From Harmothoe impar (lineage: Eukaryota; Annelida; Polychaeta; Phyllodocida; Polynoidae), in assembly GCA_947462335.1 (NCBI GenBank), contig OX381708.1, forward strand, positions 38,505,377 through 38,569,376: a DNA stretch of 64,000 bases, written 5' to 3'. The notes below the pieces were generated by a model. That model saw only the letters and a program-made list of their open reading frames with translations. It searched no databases and was not told the DNA's origin. Both the position numbers and the translations under genes were made by a program. Below, one piece after another: positions 32,340-44,500 of the stretch. Positions within the stretch are counted from its first letter, which is position 1; every line of letters starts with the position of its first letter.

Positions 32340-33947
32340 CTGATCATCCCAACTGATCAACACACACTGTGACTGATCAACACACACAGCGATGAAGTAA
32401 CACATGTGGTGACAAAACAACACACACCGTGACTGCTCAACACACACTGTGATGACAGCACAACACACACAGTGACTGATCAACCGACAAAGTGACTTAT
32501 CAACCCACAGAGTGACTTGCCAACACACACAGTGACTGGTCAATACACAAGATGACTGATCAACACATATGGTGACTGATCAACACATATGGTGACTGAT
32601 CAACACAGGCGATAACTGAACATCACAAACAGTGACTGATCATCATACTGTGACTGATCAACCCACACATTGACTGATCAACCCTAATGCTGACTGATCA
32701 ACCCACATGCTGACTGATGAACCCACAAGGTCACTGATGAAGCCCACATCGTGACTGATCAATACACAGTGACTGATCATCACTCTGTGACCAATGAACA
32801 CAGAGTGACTGATCATCACTCTGTGACTGATCGAACCATAAGGTAACTGATCAACCACCAAACTGCCTGATCAACTTATCAACCCACACATTGACTGATT
32901 AATACACATGATGACTGATTAACACACACTCTGACTGATCAAAACACATGGTGACTAATAAAACCCACATGCATGGTGACTGATCAACACACAGTGACTG
33001 ATCAACCCATACAGAGGCTGATCAACCCACACTGTGACTTATCAACCCACAAGGTGACTGAACAACCCACACTGTCACTGGTCAACAAACACAGTGACTG
33101 ATCAACCCACACGGTGACTGATCAACCCACACTGTGACTTATCAACCCACAAGGTGACTGAACACAGTGACAGATCAACCCACACGGTGACAGGTCAACC
33201 CACATGGTGACTGACAAACACAAGCAGTGACTGATCATTACACAGTTACTGATAAAACCCAAACAGTGACTGATCAACACTCACAGTGACTGATCATGAG
33301 ACTGTGACTGATCAACCTCAACAATGACTGATCAACATAGGATCTGACTGATCGACCCACACGGGGACTGATCCACAGACAAACTGACTAATCAACAGAC
33401 AAAATGACTGATCCCACCCAACCATATGGTGACCAATCGACCCAGACACTTTGTGACTGATCAAACCACAAAGTGACTGGTCAACACAGATAGTGACTGA
33501 TCAATACATAAGATGACTGATCAGCACACATGGTGACTGATCACCACAAACTATGAATAATCCACACATGCAATGACTTATCAACCCACATGGTGACTGA
33601 TCAACCAAAATACAGACTGATCCCACAAGGTGACTTATCAACCTATATGGTAACTCTTCAACCCACACAGTGACTCATAAAATCAACACGCGACATCAAT
33701 ACACTGTGACTGATAAAACCCACACACTGACTGAACAACACACACATTGACTGATCAACACACAATGTTAGTAATCCATATCCATGGTGACTGATCAACA
33801 CACAGAGTGACTGATAAAACCAAGAGGTTACTGATCAATACATATTGACTGATAAAACACACATGGACCGATCCACACTCAGTGACCAATCATCAATCTG
33901 TGAATGATCAACCCACACAGTGACTCATAAACTCACAAACTGACTGA
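32340..33947. repeat. Satellite of ~19-bp GTGACTGATCAACACACA units
   Basis: Some 80 degenerate units based on GTGACTGATCAAC(C/A)CACA, period 18-20 bp. The array is interrupted at 33952-34681 by a TTAA-flanked element and continues at 34686-34800. No coding meaning; apparent frames are repeat translations. Confidence 0.92.
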
Positions 33948-33951
33948 TTAA

Positions 33952-34681
33952 AGGGTATCGCTACCTGTTCGATGATCTCGATATTCTCGATATTGATTTC
34001 TGCATATAACTTAGTATAATATTAGTTCAATACATTAGGAACTAGTAAAAGTAAAGAAAATGGCATGGTACAGTGCTCAATTCTATGGGAAAGCCACTTG
34101 AAAAAGCTAGTTCTTAACTAAGCTAGAAGGGAATTTTTATTTTGTGGTCAGATGACCATGTTCTTCTATTGCTATCTTCGAATCACTTTGGATTAGATTA
34201 GTTAGCAGAATAATCAAATAGAAAATGGAAAGAAAACAACATGTTGTGGTGCTCATTTTTCTGTAATGGCCATTTAAAGAAAAAATACTTCCTTTGCAAG
34301 GCAATCTAGCCCTATAGCCCATACAATGGACATTGCTGCTTAAATACTCTCTATGTGGAAATTTGACTTTAATGCAAGATCCCTTTCCCCCCTTTCCCCC
34401 CCCCCCCCCCCCCAAAAAAAAAAAACCACCAATAAACTATACCCTTTTTTGAGAAAAGGTCATGGCACCTTCTGGGATAGAACTCCGGATCTTTTGGTTG
34501 CAAAGCAGGCATCATAACCACTACACTACAGATTCTGGTGGAGATCTGAAGAACTGTTGTGCTATTATTCCATACATCTCTTATTGACATATGCCACGAG
34601 AGGGCAGCACTAGCTACATAGTACAATGTTGTTTCTCTGACATCCACAGGGTTCCAGCACCTACTTTTGTAGCGATACCCT
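33952..34681. mobile_element. TTAA-flanked 730-bp element with AGGGTATCGCTAC inverted repeats
   Basis: It begins AGGGTATCGCTAC and ends GTAGCGATACCCT, a perfect 13-bp inverted repeat, with TTAA at 33948-33951 and 34682-34685. Fusing the flanks through one TTAA rebuilds a normal satellite unit (GACTGATTAATGCACACAG), so the target duplication is certain. TTAA targeting is known for piggyBac and Kolobok elements; which applies is open. It has no transposase, a poly-C/poly-A patch at about 34397-34427, and a tRNA-like segment at 34466-34535. Confidence 0.85.
34466..34535 (-). ncRNA. tRNA-like segment (pol III A and B boxes) inside the TTAA element
   Basis: The minus strand reads TAGTGTAGTGGTTATGATG (A-box-like), then a TGCTTTGCAACC anticodon-arm-like part, then CCGGAGTTCTATCCC (B-box-like) at tRNA spacing. 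It is not a good cloverleaf, so it is a tRNA-derived (SINE-like) relic rather than a working tRNA gene. Confidence 0.55.
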
Positions 34682-34685
34682 TTAA

Positions 34686-34800
34686 TGCACACAGTGACAG
34701 ATCAATCCACATGGTAACTGGTCAACACACATGAAGACTGATCACTACACACAATGACACTGATAAACCCACAAGTGACTGATCAATACACAGCAATCCA
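34686..34800. repeat. Satellite continuation beyond the TTAA element
   Basis: Same GTGACTGATCAA-type units as 32340-33947. Confidence 0.85.
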
Positions 34801-35595
34801 TACACAGTGGGAGATGGGATGGGGGTTGGGATGGTGTTGAGATGTGTTGAGGTGGTGTCGGGATGTGTTGGGATGGGGTTGGGATAGGGCTGTATGGGGT
34901 TGGGATGGGGTTAGGATGTGTGGGGTGGGGTTGGAATGAGGTTGGGATGGGATTGAGATGTGTTGGGAAGGGGTTGGGATGTGGTTGGGATGTGTCAGGA
35001 TGCGCCGGGAGGAGGATATGTGGGGAATACATTGGGGGTGGCTTTTCCTGGCGGCCCCATATCTCTTCCCCCTCCTACCCTCTCTCTCATCCTACTAGAT
35101 GGGGTTGGGATATGTGGGATGGGGTTGAGATAGGCTAGGATGGGGTTGGGATGTTTTGGGATGGGGTTGGGATGCTGTTGAGATGTGCAGGGGTGGTGTT
35201 GGGATGTATTGGGATGGGGTTGGGAAGTGTTAGGATGGGGTTGAGATGTGTTGGGATGGGGGTTGGGATATGTGGGATGGGGTTGGGATGGCCAGGATGG
35301 GGTTGGGATGTGTTGGGATGGGGTTGAGATGGTGTTGAGATGTGCAGGGGTGGTGTTGGGATGTATTGGGATGGGGTTGGGATGGGGTTGGGAAGTGTTA
35401 GGATGGGGTTGAGATGTGTTGGGATGGGGGTTGGGATGGTGTTAAGATGTGTTGGGGTGGTGTTGGGATGTGTTGGGATAGAGTTGGGATGTGTTAGGAT
35501 GGGATTGGGAAGTGTTCGGGTGGGGTTGGGATAGGGCTGTATGGGGTTGGGATGGGGTTAGGATGTGTGGGGTGGGGTTGGGATGGGGTTGGGAT

Positions 35596-36285
35596 TGTTG
35601 TTGTTAATTCATTTATTTTTATCCTGAGGAAATACATAACCACTATAGATTGTTTTTTTTTGCATTCCACAGCATAATGATATAATAATGTTTCGTTAAG
35701 CGAGTTTCTATAGGATGCCAATATTGGGCATGGTCATGGTTTGGAGAACTGACCAATGGTATAATTGATCAGTCCTCCTTCCATTTGTTAGTTTTTATGT
35801 GAAGGGTTAGCAAACATTTGGAAAATAAGATAGAGGGCTTGAGCCCATATAGAGGCATATATTAAAGTTCGTTGTCAAGGTACATAGGGTACCGACTGCC
35901 TCTTGAGATGTTAAAGATGAGATAGATAGGAGAGATAAAGGAAATAGTGTAGAGTAGAAAAGAAAGAATAAGGAAGAAATATAGGGGGGAAAAGAAAAAA
36001 AATAGAAAATATTAGATGAATGGGGGCCACATGAGTGGCGCCCATTCATCGTTTATGCAAGAGCCTCGGATGTTGTATTATAGGGTAGTAATCAAAATTT
36101 ACAATAAAAGGGGGAAAATATTTGTGTGTGTGTGTGGATTTACTCGCCCCCCATTGCTCGGGGAAGGGGTTGAAATGGGTGGGAGGGGACCGGTCATACA
36201 TCAGGTAAGGACTTAATTTTTTTTATCATATTCTTTTTTCAACCAAGAGTTGAACCCTAAAGTAGTCCTATTCATTCTGGTTGAA
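35596..36285 (-). mobile_element. Non-LTR-like insertion with (AAC)n tail in the satellite
   Basis: This 690-bp block interrupts the satellite. On the minus strand it ends CAGGATAAAAATAAATGAAT followed by TAACAACAACAA, the look of a LINE or SINE 3' terminus. No reverse transcriptase is readable, so it is a 5'-truncated or non-autonomous copy. The exact target duplication was not determined. Confidence 0.5.
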
Positions 36286-36520
36286 ACAAGTTGGGATGAG
36301 GTTGGGATGTGTCAGGATGCGCCGGGAGGAGGATATGTGGGGAATACATAGGGGGTGGCTTTTCCCGGCAGCCCCACATCTCTTCCCCTACCCTACCCTC
36401 TCTCTCATGTTACTAGATGGGGTTGGGATATGTGGGATGGGGTTGAGATGGGCTAGGATGGGGTTGGGATGTGTTGGGATGTGTTGGGATGGCATTGGGA
36501 TGGTGTTGAGATGTGCAGGG

Positions 36521-36696
36521 CACTATAAGGCACCACCCTCTCAGAGGCTCCCAGCCTGGGACGTGGAACCTGACACCCAGAGCGTCTGTGGTGACCAGAA
36601 CACTGAGACAAGGAGAGGTACAGGGCCCCAGTGTAGGTTATATAACAGGCTGATGTAAGAGATGGGTTAGATAGCCCGGGGTGGTGCCTTGTACTG
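36521..36696. mobile_element. 176-bp MITE with CACTATAAGGCACCACCC ends, AGGG target duplication
   Basis: The left end CACTATAAGGCACCACCC and the reverse complement of the right end CAGTACAAGGCACCACCC match in 16 of 18 positions. Flanks are AGGG at 36517-36520 and 36697-36700. The uninterrupted satellite shows GTGCAGGGGTGG at the same point, so a 4-bp duplication is read directly. Ends and duplication length would fit CACTA- or Chapaev-like elements. Confidence 0.78.
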
Positions 36697-38399
36697 AGGG
36701 GTGGTGTTGGGATGTATTGGTATGGGGTTGAGATGTGTTGGAATGGGGGTTGGGATGTGTTGGGATAGAGGTGGGATGTGTTGGGATGTGATTGGGATGT
36801 GTTGAGGTGGGGTTGGGATAGGGCTGTGTGGGGTTGGGATGGGGTTAGGATGTGTGGGGTGGGCTCGGGATGTGGTTGGGATGAAGTTGGGATGGGGTTG
36901 AGGGGGATGTGGTTGGGATGTGTCATGATGCGCCGGGAGGAGGATATGCATTGGGGGTGGCTTTTCCTGGCGGCCCCACATCTCTTCCCCCACCCTACCC
37001 TCTGTCTCATGCTCCCAGATGGGGTTGGGATATGTGGGATGGGGTTGGGATGGCTAGGATGGGGTTGGGATGTGTTGGGATGGTGTTGAGATGTGCAGGG
37101 GTGGTGTTGGGTTGTATTGGGATGGGGTTGGGAAGTGTTAGGATGGGGTTGAGATGTGTTGGGATGGGGGTTGGGATGGTGTTGGGATGTGTTGGGATAG
37201 AGTTGGGATGTGTTGGGATGGGATTGGGAAGTGTTGGGATGGGGTTGAGATGTGTTGGGAAGGGGTCGGGATGTGTCAGGATGCGCCGGGAGATGTGTTG
37301 GGATGGGTCGGGATGTGTGGGATGGGGTTGGGGTGGGCTGGGATGGGTGTTGGGATGGTGTTGAGATATGTAGGGGTGGTGTTGGGATGTGTTGGCATGG
37401 GGTTGGGGTGGGTTTGGGTTGGGATAGGGCTGTATGGGGTTGGGATGTGGTTGGGATGTGTCAGGATGCACCAGGAGGGGGATATGTGGGGAATATATAT
37501 ATCGGGGCTTTTCCTGGCGGCCCCACCCTGCCCTCTCTCTCATGCTACTAGATGGGGTTGGGACGGGCTAGGATGGTGTTGGGATGTATTGGGATAGGGT
37601 TGAGGTGGGGTTGTGAAGTGTTGGGATGGGATTGGGATGTGTTGGGATGGGGTTGAGATGGGCTGGGATGGGGTTGGGATGTGTGGGATGGGGTTGGGCT
37701 GGGCTGGGCTGGGGGTTGGGATGGTGTTAAGATATGTAGGGGTGGTGTTGGGATGTGTTGGCATGGGGTTGGGGTGGGTTTGGGTTGGGATAGGGCTGTA
37801 TGGGGTTGGGATGTGGTTGGGATGTGTCAGGATGCACCAGGAGGGGGATATGTGGGGAATATATCGGGGCTTTTCCTGGCGGCCCCACCCTGCCCTCTCT
37901 CTCATGCTACTAGATGGGGTTGGGACGGGCTAGGATGGTGTTGGGATGTATTGGGATAGGGTTGAGGTGGGGTTGTGAAGTGTTGGGATGGGATTGGGAT
38001 GTGTTGGGATGGGGTTGAGATGGGCTGGGATGGGGTTGGGATGTGTGGGATGGGGTTGGGCTGGGCTGGGCTGGGGGTTGGGATGGTGTTAAGATATGTA
38101 GGGGTGGTGTTGGGATGTGTTGGCATGGGGTTGGGATGGGTTTGTGGTGGGCTGGGATCGGATTAGAATGTGTTGGCATGGGGTTGGGATGGGTTTGTGG
38201 TGGGCTGGGATCGGATTGGGATAGGGTTGGGATGTGGTTGAGATGTGTTGGGATGGGGTTGAGATGTGTTGGGGTTGGGATAAGGCTGTATGGGATCGGG
38301 ATGGGGTTGAGATGTGTTGGGGTTGGGATAAGGCTGTATGGGATCGGGAAGGGGTTGGGATGTGGTTGAGATGTGTCAGGATGCGCCGGGAGGGGCATA

Positions 38400-38757
38400 C
38401 ACTGAAAATCCAAGGTTGAAAGGGTTAGTCAGTACAGACTAACCCAGGTTGATCATATGAGTGTTAGTCACAATGGCAAAGTTATATTCAAAAATGACTG
38501 AGGGGTCAGTCAGTAGTGGCTAACCTAGGTCCATCATTGGTGTGTTGTATTTGTATTCCACTAGTTGGGGCCACCTGTGATGACCACTCAGTGGCTCCCC
38601 CTGGAACTAAAAAGACTAAGGTGGGTTGGTCAGTAGTGACCAACCTGACAATAATAACTAATCTAGGTTGGCTGTATAGGGATCCAAAAAATGACTAACT
38701 AAGTTAGGCACTAGAGACTGAGAGGTTGGGCGTATAGGGAGCCTAGGAATATCAGTG
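38400..38757. mobile_element. 358-bp TA-flanked MITE with CACTGAAAATCC ends
   Basis: It starts CACTGAAAATCC and ends GGAATATCAGTG, with TA at 38398-38399 and 38758-38759. Other copies of the satellite spacer read GGATATGTGGGG at the site, giving the empty target. The interior holds short perfect hairpins such as GGGTTAGTC/GACTAACCC at about 38428-38451 and GGTTGGTCA/TGACCAACC at about 38624-38645. It is the same type as 28467-29078. Confidence 0.82.
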
Positions 38758-39973
38758 TATGTGGGGAATACATTGGGGTTGGCTTTTCCTGGCGGCCCCA
38801 TTTCTCTTCCCCCACCCTGCCCTCTCTCTTATGCTACTAGATGGGGTTGTGATGAGATTGGGATGGGGTTTAGATGGGCTAGGATGGGGTTGGGATGTGT
38901 TGGGATGTATTGGGATGGGGTCGAGGTGGGGTTTGGAAGTGTTGGGATGGGATGTGTTGGGATGGGGTTGGATGTGTGGGATGGGGTTGGGGATGGTGTT
39001 GAGATATGTAGGGGTGGTGTTGGGATGTATTGGGATAGGGTTGAGGTGGGGTTGGGAAGTGTTGGAATGGGGTTGGGATGTGTTGGGATGGGGTTGAGAT
39101 GGGCTGGGATGGGGTTAGGATGTGTGGGATGGGGTTGGGTGGGCTGGGATTGGGGTTGGGATGTGTTGGGATGGGGTTGGGAAGTGTTGGGATGGGATGT
39201 GTTGGGATGGGGTTGGGATGTGTAGGATGGGGTTGGGGATGGTGTTGAGATATGTAGGGGTGGTGTTGGGATGTGTTGGGATGGGCTGGGATGTGTTTGA
39301 GATGTATTGGGATGGTGTTGAGGTGTGTTTGGGTGGTGTTGGGATGGAGTTGGGATGTGTTTGGGTGGGGTTGCGATGGTGTTGAGATGTTGGGATGTGT
39401 TGGGGTGGGGTTGCGATGTGTTGGGATGGGGTTGGGATAGGGCTGTATGAGGTTGGGATGGGGTTAGGATATATGGGGTGGGGTTGGGATGAGGTTGGGA
39501 CGGAGCTGAGATGTGTTGGGAAGGGGTTGGAATGTGGTTAGGATGTGTCATATGTTTGGAATACCTTGGGGGTGGCTTTTCCTGGCAACCCCATGTCTCT
39601 TCCCCCACCCTGCCCTCTCTCACACTACTGGAGTACTAGAACCCCGCTCTACACATGAACCCTGAGTCTATTTTTGATTTTTTTTGTTGGCATTAGTCTG
39701 TTGCCTAGCAACAGCCACATCAAGCCTTCCATACCTAACAACAGGCACAATAAAGGGGTATTTAACAAATCTAACAATACCTAGCCCCAATAAACAGTGA
39801 AAATCAACTTCAATGGCTTCCCAGCACTTATTTGGATATCAGGAAATTCACACAATGCTGTAGGGGGCCAGTAATATTTGTCAAAGCCCACAATTGTGTC
39901 AACTATTAAGAAATTCCCACAACGCATGCACTTGGGTTCATAATTCCAATACCATAGGCTACTTTTCTTTTTT

Positions 39974-40259
39974 TGATAACTTGGATTACGGGCCCTGGGA
40001 GCAAATATTTTGGGGGCGAGAGGGGAAAAAAAAGCTGCCCTGCAAAAGTGATTTTTTCCAGGGGGCAGAGGGAAAAAGAGCATGGAAAAGCCTTCTTTTG
40101 GCTATGAAATGGAGTTATATTGAGAAATATTCCCAATTTTGAGGTGTTTGCTGCCAGCACATTTTTTTTTTCAAATTTTTTTTTATATTAAATTTCAAAA
40201 AAATCCCAGCGGGCAGGGGTAAAAAAATCCCATCGGCGGTTCCATAATCCAAGTTATCA
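39974..40259. mobile_element. 286-bp MITE with TGATAACTTGGATTA ends
   Basis: The left end TGATAACTTGGATTACGG and the reverse complement of the right end TGATAACTTGGATTATGG form a near-perfect inverted repeat. The interior is A/T-run-rich with no coding frame. Flanks do not show a clear duplication. Confidence 0.7.
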
Positions 40260-41578
40260 GAATAAAACTGCCTTGGTGTTAAAGAGCAGTCCTCTTTACA
40301 GCCGAGGTGCCACTATGGGTGGGTTTCCCTGTAGATGGCGTCATGCAGCGGCACTGATCGTTAGTCACTAGATGGTGCCACTATAATGTTGAACATATTT
40401 TGCTTCTTGACATGACTTAACATGGCAGACACTGTTGGTTTTCGGCAAATATGAACGTTTACGATACATCATCCTCACACATCAATGTCTCTATATGTCA
40501 GGAAGTGCTGTGGTACCATCCCTTGGACCTTGATTGACATCTAAACTAAATGTTCTATGACCCCATCCATGTAATATCCGATTCTTTGAAAACTTGATTT
40601 TGTTATGGGAATATTTAACATGCGAGGTCAAATAGTTTGCCACACCCATTATACGCTGTGGTATCTTATTTTGTTCAATTTCCACGAGCATCCTGTATTA
40701 AGCTCAAGTGTTTCCTCATCAGAATCAGAACATGAACAACGATGGAAAAGAACAATTTCAATTTATTCACAGTACAAAAAGCTATAATTGAAGCACACAC
40801 GTCCATCAGCTGAGTAAATTAGACCTTTTGTTCGCACACATTATACAATTGCAAATACAGAACTTCCATGCACAGCAATGGCTGAGCAGGTCCTCTTCAT
40901 CAACTAGAGATTTTAGGGATTAATTTCAACAAAAATTGAGACATTTGGACAGAAGACGATCTCTTGCAGCCATGTTATCATTCTTATGACCTCACAATTC
41001 CACATCTTCCTCTCAATTCAGTCACAGTTCAGCGTACTCAATCTGACGACAGAAAAATTTGTCCAGTTTGATGTCATTATTGTATAATATTAGGAATAGA
41101 GTATGACTAGCCAAAACAAATGTAAGGTGGAAAACCTGATTTCACTAGTGTATAGTTAAGGTATTTCATCCAAATGAGGAAATCAAGCGCTTTTTCAAGC
41201 TGCCACGGCCTATTCTCATGGATGGCCGATGGATAGGTAAAACCACCAATATATCATGCAGACACCCAGTAACTCCTGCCGTCAGATTGAGTACCGCTAA
41301 TCGACAGCCTGCTGAGGTTGCGGTGGGTTTGCCGAGGGCCCGCCGTCATGAGCGGTCCTCGGTACGGGGCCCACCCTCAACCCCTCAGCCAGCTGTGTTC
41401 CAACACATAAGGTGCACCACTCAGCAACAGACAACCTTCAGCCATGGAGGGTGGTGCTTCATGCGTTTCTTCCTATAGGGGGTATTATATTTCTCCGTGA
41501 ATAACTTAAGTTGAATGACACACATGCTGCTGCCAGCAAGAAATGACCTGTCGTAACAGCCTAATTTGAGATCTTAGT
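40260..41578. other. 3' flank of CCT8 (untranslated region and intergenic)
   Basis: This contains the CCT8 3' untranslated region on the minus strand, of unknown length; AATAAA is present on that strand at about 40756-40761. A 14-bp inverted pair, GTACTCAATCTGAC near 41034 and GTCAGATTGAGTAC near 41280, is seen. The GC-richer stretch 41186-41470 has an 86-codon frame without a recognisable domain, which I do not call. Confidence 0.45.
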
Positions 41579-44500
41579 TTAATCGTCGTCCCAGTTCTTG
41601 TTCTCCTTTGGTGGTTTCGGTCCGCCTGCCTGCTTTGCCATGATGATCTGAAAAAACAACGATTATATTATATATACATGTACAGTTGTATATTTAGAAA
41701 TTCAAATCACCCAAATAATGTCAAACACTTCCTAAGTCAGATATTCCCATCGATATATTAGTCTAAAGGAACATATTTATAGAATCTAATTTTATAAACC
41801 TGGGGGATCAGTAGAAGTTTACAGCAAGTAAGCACGTAGATGGGCTATTTTTCCTTACCTGATCTACTCCTAGAACCGTGTTGGCTGCTGAGGTGGCAAA
41901 CTTCATAGCCCAGAAACGGCTGATGTACAAGTCGTAGATCTCACGCTTCTTGCTGTCCATGACGGACGGGCCATCACCCTGTCCACAAAAGAGTCACATT
42001 GTACCACGTGTAAGCTACATGTATACATGGTACAGAATTGACACAGAGATGGGGTTCTACAGAAAGATTAATATTGAACTGATTTTACCATAGGTATACC
42101 TACAGCAGTAGCTTTGTAGCCAAGCCTAAGGGAGTGACCATTTCTTAACACTGGAGTGCGAGGGCGGGGTTGGATTTTCGATTTGGCGAGTTGATAAGGT
42201 TCTACGCTTTCAGGCATAAATTGGTAAGCTACTCACCTCAACATCGACACCAGCGTGTTTCTGTCCTTCATGATGTGCAGCGTACAGCTTGGCGACAACC
42301 TCTGTAGCCTAACAGACAATTAAATGAACATTAGCATACCTGTTAAAGACGAGGAGAACGACTTCAAGTATTTTTTAAAATAAATTCTGGGACACACATA
42401 TTCAATCAACATTCCTATCACTTCCTTAAAAGTCGTCATATATATGTAGCAATAAATATGATGACAGCCAAACTTACTTTCACACCAGCATTTTCTGCAA
42501 TGGCACGGGGTAGAGTCTCGAGAGACTCTGCGAACTTTTGAATAGCATACTGTTCCAAGCCAGGACACGTCTGAAAATAAAAGTCCAGTACATGTACATG
42601 TATTATATACAATCATTATCCACGAAAAATTGTCTTTTTAATTTTCTTCACGTAAAATTATACCAGCAAACACATCTACGGTTATAGTATTATAAATAGG
42701 GTTATATTCAACTCACAGGTCCTTTCAGAATTGGATATTTAGGGAATTTGCAGTTTGAACTTACCTCGGCATAGGATGCGATCAATTTCGCCAATTCAAT
42801 TTCTGTGGCTCCTGCTCCAGCAAGCAGACGACCATCCTATAAAGAAGATAATTTGTGGATTTTTTTATGGGTCAACATCAAACAGGCAAGTAGAAATATC
42901 AAATAGTGTTATCAAATATCAATTTATTTTAACAGATTTATCTCTACCATTGGTGACAAGTTGAAGAACCTACCCTTGTGAGAGCCTTGAACGTGTTGAC
43001 ACCATCATCTACAGCACGCTCAACATCATCCAAAATGTTATCAGACGCACCACGGATAACTATCGTTGCTACGGCAGACTCTTCTTTCTCTGCAAATGTG
43101 ATATGGAGATGAATTCATAAGAATAACATCTTAATACTGAAATAGACTATGTGACCACTTAAACCAGGTTTATTTCACTTACATCTTAACGTGTAAATTG
43201 AGTCTATGATATCTCAATTGTATAATAAAGTTGCATATTGCGGCTTACGTAAATCAATATAGAAAATCTCAGAGGAGTTAAGAGTAGCAATGCCATTCTT
43301 AATTTCATTGGAAATGGGAATATACACTAGAAATATAAGGTGAAGGTTGTACCTTGTTTGAAAACGATGACAGGCGTGTCTCCGATCTCATCTACACGCA
43401 CGTCATCACAATAGCCTTGTTCCTCAGCTGTTGGTGCAGTCTGCCAACCAAAAGAATTCTCAAGTTATAAACATATTCACAGATTAAATAGCGAACATAC
43501 CAATAAGCCTTTACACTAAAATATCGGTATATACGTGTAAATATTCTACGTTGTATTTAAATCCAATAAAATGAGGGAGGATGAATTATTTTTAGACATG
43601 TTGCAATTATGTGCAATACGACAAAACATGTACGGTACTCACAAGCCTGGGCAGTGGTGTAGCTCCGATCGCTCTGCACAACCTACGGAGATCCCACTTG
43701 GACAGGAGGCGGACAACCATTAGTTTGTACTTGTTGGCGTAGTGAAGGGCAAGCTCGCCAACCTTTCCACCAGATACAACCACCTTCACACCAGTGTCAG
43801 CGATGGCCTTGATTTGCTACAAATCACAATGAATGAAGCCGTTAAAACTGTGGGTCCCTTGCAGTTCTATTGTCTTGCTTAAAAAGGAGATCATAAACCT
43901 CTCAGAAGCCAAGTCTATCTTCTTGTATTTGAAGTTGTGATTTTAGGCCTAAATTCGGTCAATAAATTGTTTGCAAGGTAGATGTAAATTCCTCGGCTTA
44001 TAACATCCCCTCAAACTAGGAGATCGGCTTCGAGAGAGGTTTCATGGTACTTACATTATTCAAATAGTATCATTATATATATTTTTCAAAATTTAAGGAG
44101 TAAGTATTATTGGTCAAAAGAGCCTGTCCTGGTGTATCTTACTCAACAGGAGGCGTATAGAAGTGACATTAGGTGGACGGCTCTGACTAAACAGTATTTG
44201 TTATAGGAACATTTGTTCAAGTGTCAATAGCAACAGGGACTTACTTCTTCTACGACAGACTCCTCTCCCTTGTTGAAGTCGAGCAGCTCCTTGGCAGTGT
44301 TGATGAGCACTGTGCCCTTGGTCTCTGTCTGCATGATGTCCAGGGGACATGTGTACACAACCACGCGTGCCTTCTGGGCCCTTACAAGGTCTCCCTCTAT
44401 TTGTCTCTTGAACACCATACCTTGCAGAACTGACGATCCCTGTGTTCCCTGACCCTGTAATGTACCACGCCGTGCAGACATTAATATATTTATAGTGGAT

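Larger units (their letters stand above)
34801..39640 (+). repeat. G-rich satellite with higher-order repeats (TTGGGATGGGG/TTGGGATGTG)
   Basis: About 4.1 kb of 10-11-bp units TTGGGATGGGG and TTGGGATGTG, excluding insertions. A non-monomeric spacer with GTGTCAGGATGCGCCGGGAG, TATGTGGGGAATACAT and TTTTCCTGGCGGCCCCA recurs near 34995, 36307, 36917, 37457, 37825, 38370/38758 and 39540, so the array is a higher-order repeat. A unit of about 362-366 bp is tandemly duplicated almost perfectly at about 37345-38130. The + strand is rich in GGG runs. Long frames on either strand, up to 264 codons at 38829-39623, are artefacts. Confidence 0.93.

Noticed and set aside
32340..33947. CRISPR-like array (regularly spaced short repeats)
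   Set aside because: Units are contiguous degenerate minisatellite copies without unique spacers, in an animal genome.
34466..34535. Functional tRNA-Ala(TGC) gene
   Set aside because: The anticodon arm and acceptor stem do not pair well and it is embedded in a transposon; kept only as a tRNA-like segment.
38829..39623. 264-codon minus frame rich in Pro/Thr/His/Ser, and other long frames on both strands at 34745-39385
   Set aside because: These are translations of the 10-11-bp G-rich satellite; every frame is open because the unit lacks stop codons. No domain or initiation context.
34801..39640. Possible telomeric or interstitial telomere array (TTGGGG-like)
   Set aside because: Units are TTGGGATGGGG/TTGGGATGTG, not the animal TTAGGG, and the array has complex spacers and higher-order structure.
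41218..41478. 86-codon + frame in the CCT8 3' flank
   Set aside because: GC-richer patch without recognisable domain, antisense to the probable CCT8 3' untranslated region.
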